From Candidatus Komeilibacteria bacterium RIFCSPLOWO2_02_FULL_48_11 (GTDB lineage Bacteria; Patescibacteriota; Patescibacteriia; UBA2169): a stretch of DNA of 8,988 bases. Under the pieces are notes generated by a model, which saw only the letters and a program-made list of their open reading frames with translations, had not been told where the DNA came from and did not search any database. Position 1 is the first letter of the stretch. Every line of letters starts with the position of its first letter. The stretch lies in assembly GCA_001818435.1 (NCBI GenBank), contig MHKO01000010.1, forward strand, positions 1 through 8,988, given 5' to 3'. Below are positions 1 through 6,302 of the stretch, in pieces. The position numbers and the translations under genes were made by a program.

Positions 1-345
1 AAAGTGGCGAGTGTTACGCCCGGCACGGCCCTGGTTCTTTTAACGGTTGACAGCGAAAGCAGCATTGCCGCCTCGCTGGCCCGTGACAGCTCGGTGCAGG
101 CCATTGTTAAGGGTAAAATGGGCTTGTCGCTCTCGTTGGAGCTTTTGCCTCAAGACACCGCCATCGCGGTCAATGACCTTATCGTCACCTCGGCGTTGGA
201 AGAAAATACCCCGCCGGGATTGGTTATCGCTAAAGTGGCGGCCGTGTTTTACAAAGAAGGCGAGCTTTTTAAGCGCGCTAATCTTGAACCCCTGGTATCT
301 TTGCCTAATGTTAAAATTGTGGGCGTGGTGAAAACGGTTCCATAA
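1..345 (+). CDS. mreC: Rod shape-determining protein MreC, C-terminal part (5' truncated by the window edge)
   Basis: MreC is a membrane-anchored periplasmic scaffold of the elongasome that binds PBP2 and MreD and helps activate lateral wall synthesis. The reading frame is open from base 1 and ends at TAA 343-345, leaving about 114 residues of the C-terminal beta-rich domain. Visible family features are the VTPGTALVLLTVDSESSIAA strand region, the IVKGKMGLSLSLELLP stretch (the usual ARGIVVG...L.L..VP region) and NDLIVTSALEENTPPGLVIAKV, which matches the MreC pattern 'GDLVVTSGLGG.FP.GLPVG.V'. The N-terminal transmembrane helix and coiled coil lie outside the window, so the true start is not visible. 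A GTG at base 4 is only an internal codon. mreD follows after 5 bases, the classic mreC-mreD order. The short homologous segment keeps the call just below certain. Confidence 0.85.
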   Translation, partial: KVASVTPGTALVLLTVDSESSIAASLARDSSVQAIVKGKMGLSLSLELLPQDTAIAVNDLIVTSALEENTPPGLVIAKVAAVFYKEGELFKRANLEPLVSLPNVKIVGVVKTVP

Positions 346-350
346 GCCTT

Positions 351-866
351 ATGTTTTTAGCGGCGATTATTTTTAGTTTTTTGTGTTTTTTGATTGACCT
401 GTTTTTTTTAGCCGGACTGGGTTTGGAGGTGAAAATTTCCGTCTCGCTTCTGTTGGTGATAATTTTTCTCTTGACTCATCGTGACCGCGAGGCCATGATC
501 TCGGCCATGTTAACCGGCTTGCTTATTGATTTAACCGCGCCGCTTTTTCCTTTTGGAGTCATGCTCGGTTGGCATTTTGTCGTCTATATTCTCGCCCGGC
601 AGCTTTTGGCTTCTTTTTTTGGCATAAACAAAATGAGCGCCATTGCCATTTTCAGCCTGTTGATAGGAGCTTTGTATTATGCCGGGTATTATCTGATTTT
701 ATTTTTGCTCGATTATTTGCCGGGACGGAGCGCTGAGTTTAACCTCTGGGCCGCGGCCGGGAAAACAGGCCTGTCGGCTGTGGCGTTTAGCTTAATCGTT
801 CTGGCGTCCTTGGCGTTTGGGGCGCGCTTAAAGCGGCTCTTCGCGCGCTGGTTCTTAATTAGATAA
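351..866 (+). CDS. mreD: Rod shape-determining protein MreD (integral membrane)
   Basis: MreD is a small polytopic membrane protein of the elongasome, working with MreC, RodA and PBP2 in side-wall peptidoglycan synthesis. The 171-residue product has the usual family length of about 160-175. It is strongly hydrophobic, with likely membrane segments near residues 2-22, 26-42, 50-85 (two close segments), 95-120 and 140-158, and a basic C-terminal tail (RLKRLFARWFLIR). The stretch GLLIDLTAPLFPFGVMLGW, around residues 56-74, matches the MreD pattern 'G...D......pfG'. The ATG at 351 is 5 bases after the mreC stop and mrdA begins 8 bases after its TAA, so co-transcription is likely. No clear Shine-Dalgarno sequence is visible, so translation may be coupled to mreC. 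Sequence conservation in this family is poor; position and topology carry much of the call. Confidence 0.82.
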   Translation: MFLAAIIFSFLCFLIDLFFLAGLGLEVKISVSLLLVIIFLLTHRDREAMISAMLTGLLIDLTAPLFPFGVMLGWHFVVYILARQLLASFFGINKMSAIAIFSLLIGALYYAGYYLILFLLDYLPGRSAEFNLWAAAGKTGLSAVAFSLIVLASLAFGARLKRLFARWFLIR

Positions 867-874
867 ACAAAACA

Positions 875-2791
875 ATGAGATACGATCCGTTTATAATTAA
901 AGAAGAGGGCGGGGACATAAAAGACCGCTCCCTGGCCGGAATGGTGCCGGAAATAGACGGCGACATCGTAGTGGCTGACTCTTACCGCAAACACCCCCGC
1001 TACCAGTGGGCTAAATTCCGCAATAACAGCGCGCTTTTTTACGCCGGCCTGTTTTTGTTTTTTGTTTTGGTCAGCCGGCTTTATTATTTGCAAGTGGTGC
1101 GCGGAGCGGAATATTACGGCGCGGCTGAAGCCAATCGCATCCGCAAACAGGTAATAGCCGCTCCCCGGGGCGTTATTTTTGACAAAAGCGGCGCTCGTTT
1201 GGCTTACAATGTTCCGGATTTCGCCTTGTACGTGGTGCCTGGCGATTTGCCCAAGCGCCAGGAAGACGAAGATGTTATTTTTAGCGCCATTGCCCAAATT
1301 GTCGGGGGAGAACATTTTGATTTAGTGGAATCATTCGCCCGCGTGAGCCGAGGGAGTTTTAATCCCGTGGAAATAAGGCGGGGTCTAACGCAGGAGCAGG
1401 CCATAACGCTCCGGCGACGGGCCGAGGATTGGCAGGGGATTATTGTGAGCCCGGTGGAGCAGCGGTCTTATTTGGCGGAGCCGAGCTTGTCCCATGTTTT
1501 GGGTTACACCGGCAAAATGACCGAGGAAGAATTTGAGGTCTGGCGCCTTGACGGTTATAGCCTGCCCGAGCACATCGGAAAAACCGGAATTGAAAAAAAT
1601 TATCAGGCAGAACTGCATGGTCAAAATGGAGTGCAGTTAATTGAGGTTGATTCTTTAGGCAAAGAGAAAAAACTTTTTGACCAGCGCGCCAGCGTGCCCG
1701 GCTACAATCTCTATTTGAATTTGGATTTAAAATTACAGCAATTGGCCGCGCGCGAGCTGGAAGCCGCGGCCAAGAAACTAAAAGCTCCGGGCGGCGCGAT
1801 TATCGCCCTGGATCCGCGGGACGGGGCCGTGCGCGCTTTGGTAAGCTATCCCTGGTACGACAATCAGCTGTTTGCCAAAGGCATAAGCGCCAAGTCGTAT
1901 CAATCCTTGCTCTCTGACCCTAAAAAACCGCTTTATAACCGCGCTGTTTCCGGCGAGTATCCCTCTGGTTCCACTTTTAAGCTCATTATCGGCGCCGCGG
2001 CTTTGGCTGAGGGCGTGGCCAGCGAGCATTTGACCGTGCTTTCCACCGGCGGCTTGCGCGTCAATAATTATTTTTTCCCGGATTGGAAAGCCGGGGGACA
2101 TGGTTTAACCGATATCAGGCGCGCTTTGGCCGAATCGGTTAACACTTATTTTTACACCATTGGCGGCGGCTATGGCGACATTGCTGGATTAGGCCTAGAG
2201 CGCATTGTTGAGTATGGCAAGCGTTTTGGTTTAACCGCGCTTTCTGGCATTGATTTACCATCCGAGAGCGCTGGTTTTTTGCCTTCTAAAGAATGGAAGT
2301 TAGAGGCTAAAGGAGAGCGCTGGTTTTTGGGCGACACTTACCATTTAGCCATTGGCCAGGGCGATATTTTGGTTACGCCGCTGCAGGTGGCGAATTTTAC
2401 AGCGGTTATAGCCAATGGCGGCGTTCTTTTTAAGCCGCATTTGGTAGAAAAAATGGCGGTTCCTGACGGCAATGTTTTTCCAATTAAAACTGAAATCATC
2501 CGCGACCAGGTGTCTCCAGTTGAGGCCATTGATGTCATCAGGCAGGGGATGAGGCAGGCCGTAATCTCGGGCAGCGCTGCTTCGCTCGCGAACGCGCCGG
2601 TGGAGCTGGCTGGTAAAACCGGCACCGCTGAATACAGCGCCAGCGAGCCGCCCCATGCCTGGTTCACCGGGTTTGGGCCGTATAAAAATCCGGAGCTGGT
2701 AATCACCATTTTGATAGAAAGAGGTCAGGGCGGCAACATCTCAGCCACACCCATTGCCAAGAAGATGTTTGAATATTATTTTTCCCCTTGA
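875..2791 (+). CDS. mrdA: Penicillin-binding protein 2, peptidoglycan D,D-transpeptidase of the elongasome
   Basis: A class B penicillin-binding protein that cross-links stem peptides of new peptidoglycan outside the membrane, in complex with RodA, MreC and MreD. The 638-residue product has a roughly 50-residue cytoplasmic N-terminus, one membrane anchor (about 53-71) and a PBP dimerisation/pedestal domain with the typical APRGVIFDKSGARLAYN segment (about 96-112). The transpeptidase domain runs from about 280 to the end. All three active-site motifs are intact: SxxK as S366-T-F-K369, SxN as S421-V-N423 and KTG as K581-T-G583. Length agrees with PBP2 (about 600-650). The ATG at 875 follows mreD by 8 bases without an obvious ribosome-binding site. 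The TGA stop overlaps the promoter of greA. The position after mreCD supports PBP2 rather than the division protein FtsI. rodA, a common neighbour, is not next to it here. Confidence 0.95.
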   Translation: MRYDPFIIKEEGGDIKDRSLAGMVPEIDGDIVVADSYRKHPRYQWAKFRNNSALFYAGLFLFFVLVSRLYYLQVVRGAEYYGAAEANRIRKQVIAAPRGVIFDKSGARLAYNVPDFALYVVPGDLPKRQEDEDVIFSAIAQIVGGEHFDLVESFARVSRGSFNPVEIRRGLTQEQAITLRRRAEDWQGIIVSPVEQRSYLAEPSLSHVLGYTGKMTEEEFEVWRLDGYSLPEHIGKTGIEKNYQAELHGQNGVQLIEVDSLGKEKKLFDQRASVPGYNLYLNLDLKLQQLAARELEAAAKKLKAPGGAIIALDPRDGAVRALVSYPWYDNQLFAKGISAKSYQSLLSDPKKPLYNRAVSGEYPSGSTFKLIIGAAALAEGVASEHLTVLSTGGLRVNNYFFPDWKAGGHGLTDIRRALAESVNTYFYTIGGGYGDIAGLGLERIVEYGKRFGLTALSGIDLPSESAGFLPSKEWKLEAKGERWFLGDTYHLAIGQGDILVTPLQVANFTAVIANGGVLFKPHLVEKMAVPDGNVFPIKTEIIRDQVSPVEAIDVIRQGMRQAVISGSAASLANAPVELAGKTGTAEYSASEPPHAWFTGFGPYKNPELVITILIERGQGGNISATPIAKKMFEYYFSP

Positions 2792-2815
2792 CATTTTGAA
2801 CAGTACCCGTATTAT
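2788..2815 (+). promoter_or_regulatory. Sigma-70-type promoter for greA overlapping the mrdA stop codon
   Basis: A perfect -35 TTGACA at 2788-2793 is followed after 16 bases by TATTAT at 2810-2815, which matches the -10 consensus at five of six positions. Transcription would start near 2822, giving a leader of about 25 bases before the greA ATG at 2847. The -35 box contains the mrdA TGA stop (2789-2791), so the promoter is partly inside the upstream gene. An alternative -10 (ATTATA, 2811-2816, spacer 17) is nearly as good. This is motif reading only. Confidence 0.65.
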
Positions 2816-2846
2816 ACATACTGTTTAAAATTAAATTTAGAGCTTC

Positions 2847-3314
2847 ATGCCAGATAAAACAACGTATCTTACTGATGATGGTTATAAAAAATTAAAAGAA
2901 GAGGTTGAACACTTAAAAAACGTCAGGCGGATTGAGATTGCCAGCCGCATCAAAGAGGCCAAAGAGCTGGGCGACCTTTCGGAAAACGCCGAATACGCGG
3001 ATGCTCGCGAAGAGCAGTCTTTTGTTGAAGGCCGGATTATGGAAATTGAAGCCGCGCTCAAGAATGCCGAGGTAATCAGTTCCCTGAAATCCGAACCCAA
3101 TCGGGTGGATATTGGCGACGTCATCACGGTTGAGAAAGAGGGCGCCCAGCAGGCATACACTATTGTCGGTTCAAACGAAGCCAATCCCGCAGAGGGCCGG
3201 ATATCAAACGAATCGCCTCTGGGGCAGGCGTTTTTAGGCAAGTATAAAGGCGATGCCTGCGAAGTAAAAACCCCCAAAGGCCCCGCGGTCTATAAGATTA
3301 TTGACATTGCGTAA
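2847..3314 (+). CDS. greA: Transcription elongation factor GreA
   Basis: GreA enters the secondary channel of RNA polymerase and stimulates cleavage of the 3' end of nascent RNA in backtracked complexes. The 155-residue length is typical for the family (about 158). Residues 1-75 form the N-terminal coiled coil; its tip holds the conserved GDLSENAEY segment (42-50), with the acidic residues D43 and E46 corresponding to the Mg-coordinating pair of E. coli GreA. The remainder (about 80-155) is the FKBP-like domain that binds the polymerase, ending in the usual GDACEVKTPKG...YKIIDI block. The ATG at 2847 is preceded by a weak AGAG (2839-2842) only 4 bases upstream; the protein starts as expected for GreA (MPDKTTYLTDDGYKKL). 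It appears to have its own promoter and is followed by lysS after 27 bases. Confidence 0.96.
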   Translation: MPDKTTYLTDDGYKKLKEEVEHLKNVRRIEIASRIKEAKELGDLSENAEYADAREEQSFVEGRIMEIEAALKNAEVISSLKSEPNRVDIGDVITVEKEGAQQAYTIVGSNEANPAEGRISNESPLGQAFLGKYKGDACEVKTPKGPAVYKIIDIA

Positions 3315-3335
3315 TTCACGCTTTTTGGTTATACT
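3307..3335 (+). promoter_or_regulatory. Candidate promoter placing the lysS transcript start on its ATG (leaderless)
   Basis: TATACT at 3330-3335 matches the -10 consensus at five of six positions and ends 6 bases before the ATG at 3342, the usual distance from a -10 box to the transcription start. A weak -35, TTGCGT at 3307-3312, lies 17 bases upstream. A better hexamer, TTGACA at 3301-3306, is too far away (23 bases). No Shine-Dalgarno sequence precedes the ATG. The arrangement suits a leaderless mRNA, but read-through from greA is also possible. Confidence 0.5.
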
Positions 3336-3341
3336 GTGGGT

Positions 3342-4841
3342 ATGTCCAGTCAAAAAGCAATCACCAACGCGAACGACAAAGACGAGATAGTAGCTCGCCA
3401 GGAGCGCCTTAAGCGAGCGCGGCGCCAGAAAATAAATCCTTATCCGCCGACCGCTTTCCGCTCCCATACTTTGGCCGCGGCTGGGCAGACTTTTGAGCAT
3501 TTAGAGAAATCAGGCGCCGAAATTACGGTGGTGGGTAGAATCAAGAGCATCCGCAATCACGGCGGCTCCACTTTTTTGCACCTGGAAGACGGCAGCTCCA
3601 GTCTGCAGCTTTACGCCAAAGAAGACCAACTCCAGAAAAAATCTTACCAGATTTTCGTGGACCTTTTGGATGTCGGCGATTTTATCCAAGCCGCGGGGAT
3701 GGCTTTTAAAACCAAGCGAGGGGAGCCGACTTTGCTCATCAAAAATTGGAAGCTCCTCACTAAAGCCTTGGCTCCTTTGCCGGAGAAATGGCACGGTTTG
3801 CAAGACATTGAGGTTAGGTTCCGCAAACGTTATTTGGATTTAATTGCCAACCCCGAGGTGCGGCGGTTGTTTTTGGTGCGCAGGGAGGTCATTAAAACAA
3901 TCCGTTCTTTTTTGGATAACCGCGGCTATTTGGAAGTGGAAACGCCCATCCTTCAGCCCATTCCTGGTGGAGCCAATGCCCGGCCATTCGTAACGCACCA
4001 TAACAGCCTGAACACTGATTTGTACTTGCGCATCGCGCCCGAACTTTATTTAAAGCGCCTGATTATCGGCGGCTTTGAGCGGGTCTATGAAATCGGCCGC
4101 TGTTTCCGCAACGAGGGCATTGACTGGGCTCATAATCCGGAATTCACCCAGGTTGAGCTGTACCGCGCTTACGGCGACTACGAGAGCATGATGGAAGAAA
4201 CCGAGGATTTGATGCTGGAGCTGCTCTCAAGCATTGGCAGCAACACGGTTATTTCTTATCAAGGCAAAGAAATAAGCTTCAGCCGGCCGTTTAAGCGCCT
4301 GACTTTCCGCAACGCGCTTATTAAGTACGCCAAATTGGATATAGAGAAATATCCGAACCAGGCCTCGCTTTACAAAAAAGCCAAAGCCTTGGGGCTTAAG
4401 GAGATTACGGCCCGCGATGGCCGCGGCAAGCTGTGCGATGAACTTTATAAAGAGTTCGTGCGTAAGCATTTGGTGCAACCAACATTCATCACCGACCATC
4501 CGGTGGAGCTTTCTCCTTTGGCTAAGCAGAAAGAAAAAGATCCGCGCTACGTGGAGCGCTTCCAACTGGTTTTGGGCGAAGGACTGGAAATGTGCAATGC
4601 TTTTTCCGAGCTTAACGACCCCGAGGAGCAACGGGCCCGTTTTGTTGCCCAGCAAAAGTTGCGTGCCAAAGGGGATGAAGAAGCCCAGCCCATTGATGAG
4701 GATTTTATTGAAGCTCTGTCCCACGGCATGCCGCCCACAGTTGGCATTGGCATGGGCATTGACCGCCTAGTTTCTTTGTTGACGGACAGTCGGAACATCA
4801 AAGAAGTAATTTTATTTCCGACCCTTCGGCCTAAATCCTAA
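3342..4841 (+). CDS. lysS: Lysine--tRNA ligase, class II
   Basis: Class IIb aminoacyl-tRNA synthetase that activates lysine with ATP and loads it on tRNA-Lys. With the ATG at 3342 the product is 499 residues, the usual length. An N-terminal OB-fold anticodon-binding domain is seen around 60-135 (ITVVGRIKSIRNHGGSTFLHLEDG). The catalytic domain follows: motif 1 around 180-203 (FLDNRGYLEVETPILQ), the family-typical GGANARPF, motif 2 with R253-CFRNEG, FTQVELYRAYGDYESMM, the EGLEMCNAFSELNDP block and motif 3 with GMGIDRLVSLL (471-480). An in-frame GTG at 3336 would add two residues, but the -10 box ends at 3335, so ATG 3342 is preferred. greA-lysS adjacency is seen in other bacteria. The TAA ends at 4841 and a repeat starts at once. 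Confidence 0.96.
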   Translation: MSSQKAITNANDKDEIVARQERLKRARRQKINPYPPTAFRSHTLAAAGQTFEHLEKSGAEITVVGRIKSIRNHGGSTFLHLEDGSSSLQLYAKEDQLQKKSYQIFVDLLDVGDFIQAAGMAFKTKRGEPTLLIKNWKLLTKALAPLPEKWHGLQDIEVRFRKRYLDLIANPEVRRLFLVRREVIKTIRSFLDNRGYLEVETPILQPIPGGANARPFVTHHNSLNTDLYLRIAPELYLKRLIIGGFERVYEIGRCFRNEGIDWAHNPEFTQVELYRAYGDYESMMEETEDLMLELLSSIGSNTVISYQGKEISFSRPFKRLTFRNALIKYAKLDIEKYPNQASLYKKAKALGLKEITARDGRGKLCDELYKEFVRKHLVQPTFITDHPVELSPLAKQKEKDPRYVERFQLVLGEGLEMCNAFSELNDPEEQRARFVAQQKLRAKGDEEAQPIDEDFIEALSHGMPPTVGIGMGIDRLVSLLTDSRNIKEVILFPTLRPKS

Positions 4842-4947
4842 CATCCCCTCTCCCTTCAAGGGAGAGGGTAGGGTGAGGGTACGGAGTACAAAATTTTACC
4901 GCTCCACTCCTCACCCTACCCTCTCCTCTGGGAGGAGAGGGGACTAA
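4841..4947 (+). repeat. Two-unit GC-rich palindromic (REP-like) element, copy A, filling the lysS-serS spacer
   Basis: Two related units of about 45 bp lie in opposite orientation: unit L at 4842-4887 and unit R at 4902-4946, with an AT-rich spacer 4888-4901. GGAGAGGGTAGGGTGAGG (4861-4878) is the exact reverse complement of 4909-4926. Each unit also folds alone: in L, CCCTCTCCC (4846-4854) pairs with GGGAGAGGG (4860-4868) around TTCAA. The same units recur at 8647-8762 inside ddl. The shared sequence begins with the last base of the lysS stop and ends with the first base of the serS ATG. No T-run follows, so a rho-independent terminator is not indicated. CCCTCTCC/GGAGAGGG repeats of this look occur in many bacterial genomes. 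Confidence 0.9.
4931..4942 (+). promoter_or_regulatory. Ribosome-binding site of serS derived from the repeat
   Basis: GGAGGAGAGGGG is the strongest Shine-Dalgarno-like sequence in the window. AGAGG (4936-4940) is 6 bases from the ATG at 4947. It is the right stem of unit R of the palindromic repeat, so it would be partly hidden when the hairpin with CTCTCCTC upstream forms. That makes it both a binding site and a possible structure-controlled switch; the latter is inference. Confidence 0.6.
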
Positions 4948-6209
4948 TGACTATGCTTGATCTCAATTTCATCCGCCAGAATCCAGACAAAATAAAAACC
5001 AACAACCAAATCCGCAAATGCGAGGTGGATGTGGATGATATTTTAAAACTTGATGCCGCGCGGCGCGAGCTGGTTTCCAAAATAGATTCTCTGCGCGCGG
5101 CATTGAATCAAAAAAGCAAATCCAAGCCAGAGGCAAAGGAAATAGCCAGTTTAAAATCATTAGGCGAGAAAATCAAAAAATTAGAAGCCAAGCTTAAGTC
5201 CATTGAAGATGATTGGCGCGATTTGTTAATCCAACTGCCGAACATAACTCACAGTAGCGTGCCAGTGGGCCAAGACGAAACCGGCAATGTGGTGGTAAAA
5301 ACTTGGGGCAAGGTTCCCAAGTTCACGTTCCCACCCCAAGAGCATTGGCAATTGGGCGAAAGACTGGATTTAATTGACATGGAGCGCGGGGCCAAAGTGT
5401 CTGGGGCGCGTTTTTGGTATTTAAAAAATGATTTAGTGATGCTGGAATTCGCGCTAATTCAATATGCCGCCCAATTTATGCGCGACAAGGGCTTTATTCC
5501 CATGCTGGTGCCTATACTGGTGCGCGAGCGGGCCATGTTCGGTACCGGGTTTTTTCCGGCTGACGAGAACGAGATTTACCAGGTGAACAGCGAGGAAGAA
5601 AAAATGTATTTAATCGGCACGTCTGAAGTGCCTTTAGCTTCGTACCACATGGACGAAGTGCTTGACGTGGCTGATGAGCCTCTAAAATATTTTGGTTTTT
5701 CCACCTGCTTTCGGCGCGAGGCCGGAGCCGCCGGCAAAGACATGCGCGGCATTATCCGCGGCCACCAGTTTGATAAATTGGAAATGTTCGTTTTCTGCAA
5801 TGAGACTGATTCTTGGTCAATACATGAAGAGATGTTAAAAATAGCGGAAAAGTTCTGGCAGTCTTTGAAAATTCCTTACCAGGTGCTTAATATGTGCACT
5901 GGCGACATTGGGGCCCCGAACGCCAAAAAGTACGATATTGAAGGCTGGTTGCCAGGGCAGGGGAAATACCGCGAAGTGGCTTCTTGCAGCAATGACACTG
6001 ATTTCCAGGCCCGGCGCTTGGGCATAAAGTACGCCGGCAAAGATGGCAACAAGAAATTTGTTCACACGCTTAATAATACTGTTTGTGCCTTGGGCCGGAC
6101 CATGGTGGCGATTATGGAAAATTACCAGCAGCCAGACGGGTCAATAGAAATTCCAAAGGTACTTAGGGTTTGGATGGGTGGCCGGTCAAAAATTAGTAAA
6201 TCAGCATAA
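4947..6209 (+). CDS. serS: Serine--tRNA ligase
   Basis: Class IIa synthetase that charges tRNA-Ser (and tRNA-Sec where present) with serine. The 420-residue length is normal. Residues 1-100 form the N-terminal helical arm: LDLNFIRQNPDKIK, then a long lysine-rich coiled coil (about 36-95) that grips the long variable arm of tRNA-Ser. The catalytic core shows TSEVPL (225-230), motif 2 as FRREAGAAGKDMRGIIRGHQF (from F255), the serine-specific SCSNDTDFQARRLGI block (346-360) and motif 3 with ALGRTMVAIMENYQ (381-394). The ATG at 4947 fits the repeat-derived Shine-Dalgarno best. A second in-frame ATG at 4953 gives MLDLNFIR, the more usual SerRS N-terminus, so the start is uncertain by two codons. 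No promoter is evident between lysS and serS, suggesting co-transcription through the palindrome. Confidence 0.96.
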   Translation: MTMLDLNFIRQNPDKIKTNNQIRKCEVDVDDILKLDAARRELVSKIDSLRAALNQKSKSKPEAKEIASLKSLGEKIKKLEAKLKSIEDDWRDLLIQLPNITHSSVPVGQDETGNVVVKTWGKVPKFTFPPQEHWQLGERLDLIDMERGAKVSGARFWYLKNDLVMLEFALIQYAAQFMRDKGFIPMLVPILVRERAMFGTGFFPADENEIYQVNSEEEKMYLIGTSEVPLASYHMDEVLDVADEPLKYFGFSTCFRREAGAAGKDMRGIIRGHQFDKLEMFVFCNETDSWSIHEEMLKIAEKFWQSLKIPYQVLNMCTGDIGAPNAKKYDIEGWLPGQGKYREVASCSNDTDFQARRLGIKYAGKDGNKKFVHTLNNTVCALGRTMVAIMENYQQPDGSIEIPKVLRVWMGGRSKISKSA

Positions 6210-6213
6210 TTAG

Positions 6214-6294
6214 TTTCAAGTTACCAGTTTTAAGTTTCAAGACGATAAATTTTTTGCTTTTTAAATCTTGTAACTTGTAACTTGAAACTCGAAA
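6214..6294 (+). repeat. Inverted repeat made of 7-nt units between serS and alr
   Basis: The left arm is four consecutive heptads, TTTCAAG TTACCAG TTTTAAG TTTCAAG in sense (6214-6241). The right arm is four heptads of the complementary pattern, CTTGTAA twice, CTTGAAA and CTCGAAA (6267-6294). The arms (6213-6241 and 6267-6295) pair at 23 of 29 positions by hand alignment, around a T-rich spacer 6242-6266. Five T residues follow the right arm (6296-6300), so it could also act as a terminator of serS transcription, but the alr ATG is only 2 bases further. The element fills nearly all of the 93-bp intergenic space. Confidence 0.75.
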
Positions 6295-6302
6295 CTTTTT
6301 AC

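Noticed and set aside
2788..2862. Recoded TGA (glycine code of some Patescibacteria) extending mrdA
   Set aside because: PBP2 length and its C-terminus are normal at this TGA, the read-through would overlap greA, and no gene contains an internal TGA.
3336..3341. GTG at 3336 as the lysS start
   Set aside because: It directly follows the -10-like box, and ATG 3342 gives a better distance; the difference is two residues.
4841..4947. Rho-independent terminator after lysS
   Set aside because: Strong hairpins exist but there is no following T-run, and serS starts at once; a repeat explains the structure better.
6282..6302. TTG at 6282 as the start of alanine racemase
   Set aside because: The seven extra residues are encoded by the heptad repeat and are not part of usual Alr N-termini; ATG 6303 fits better.
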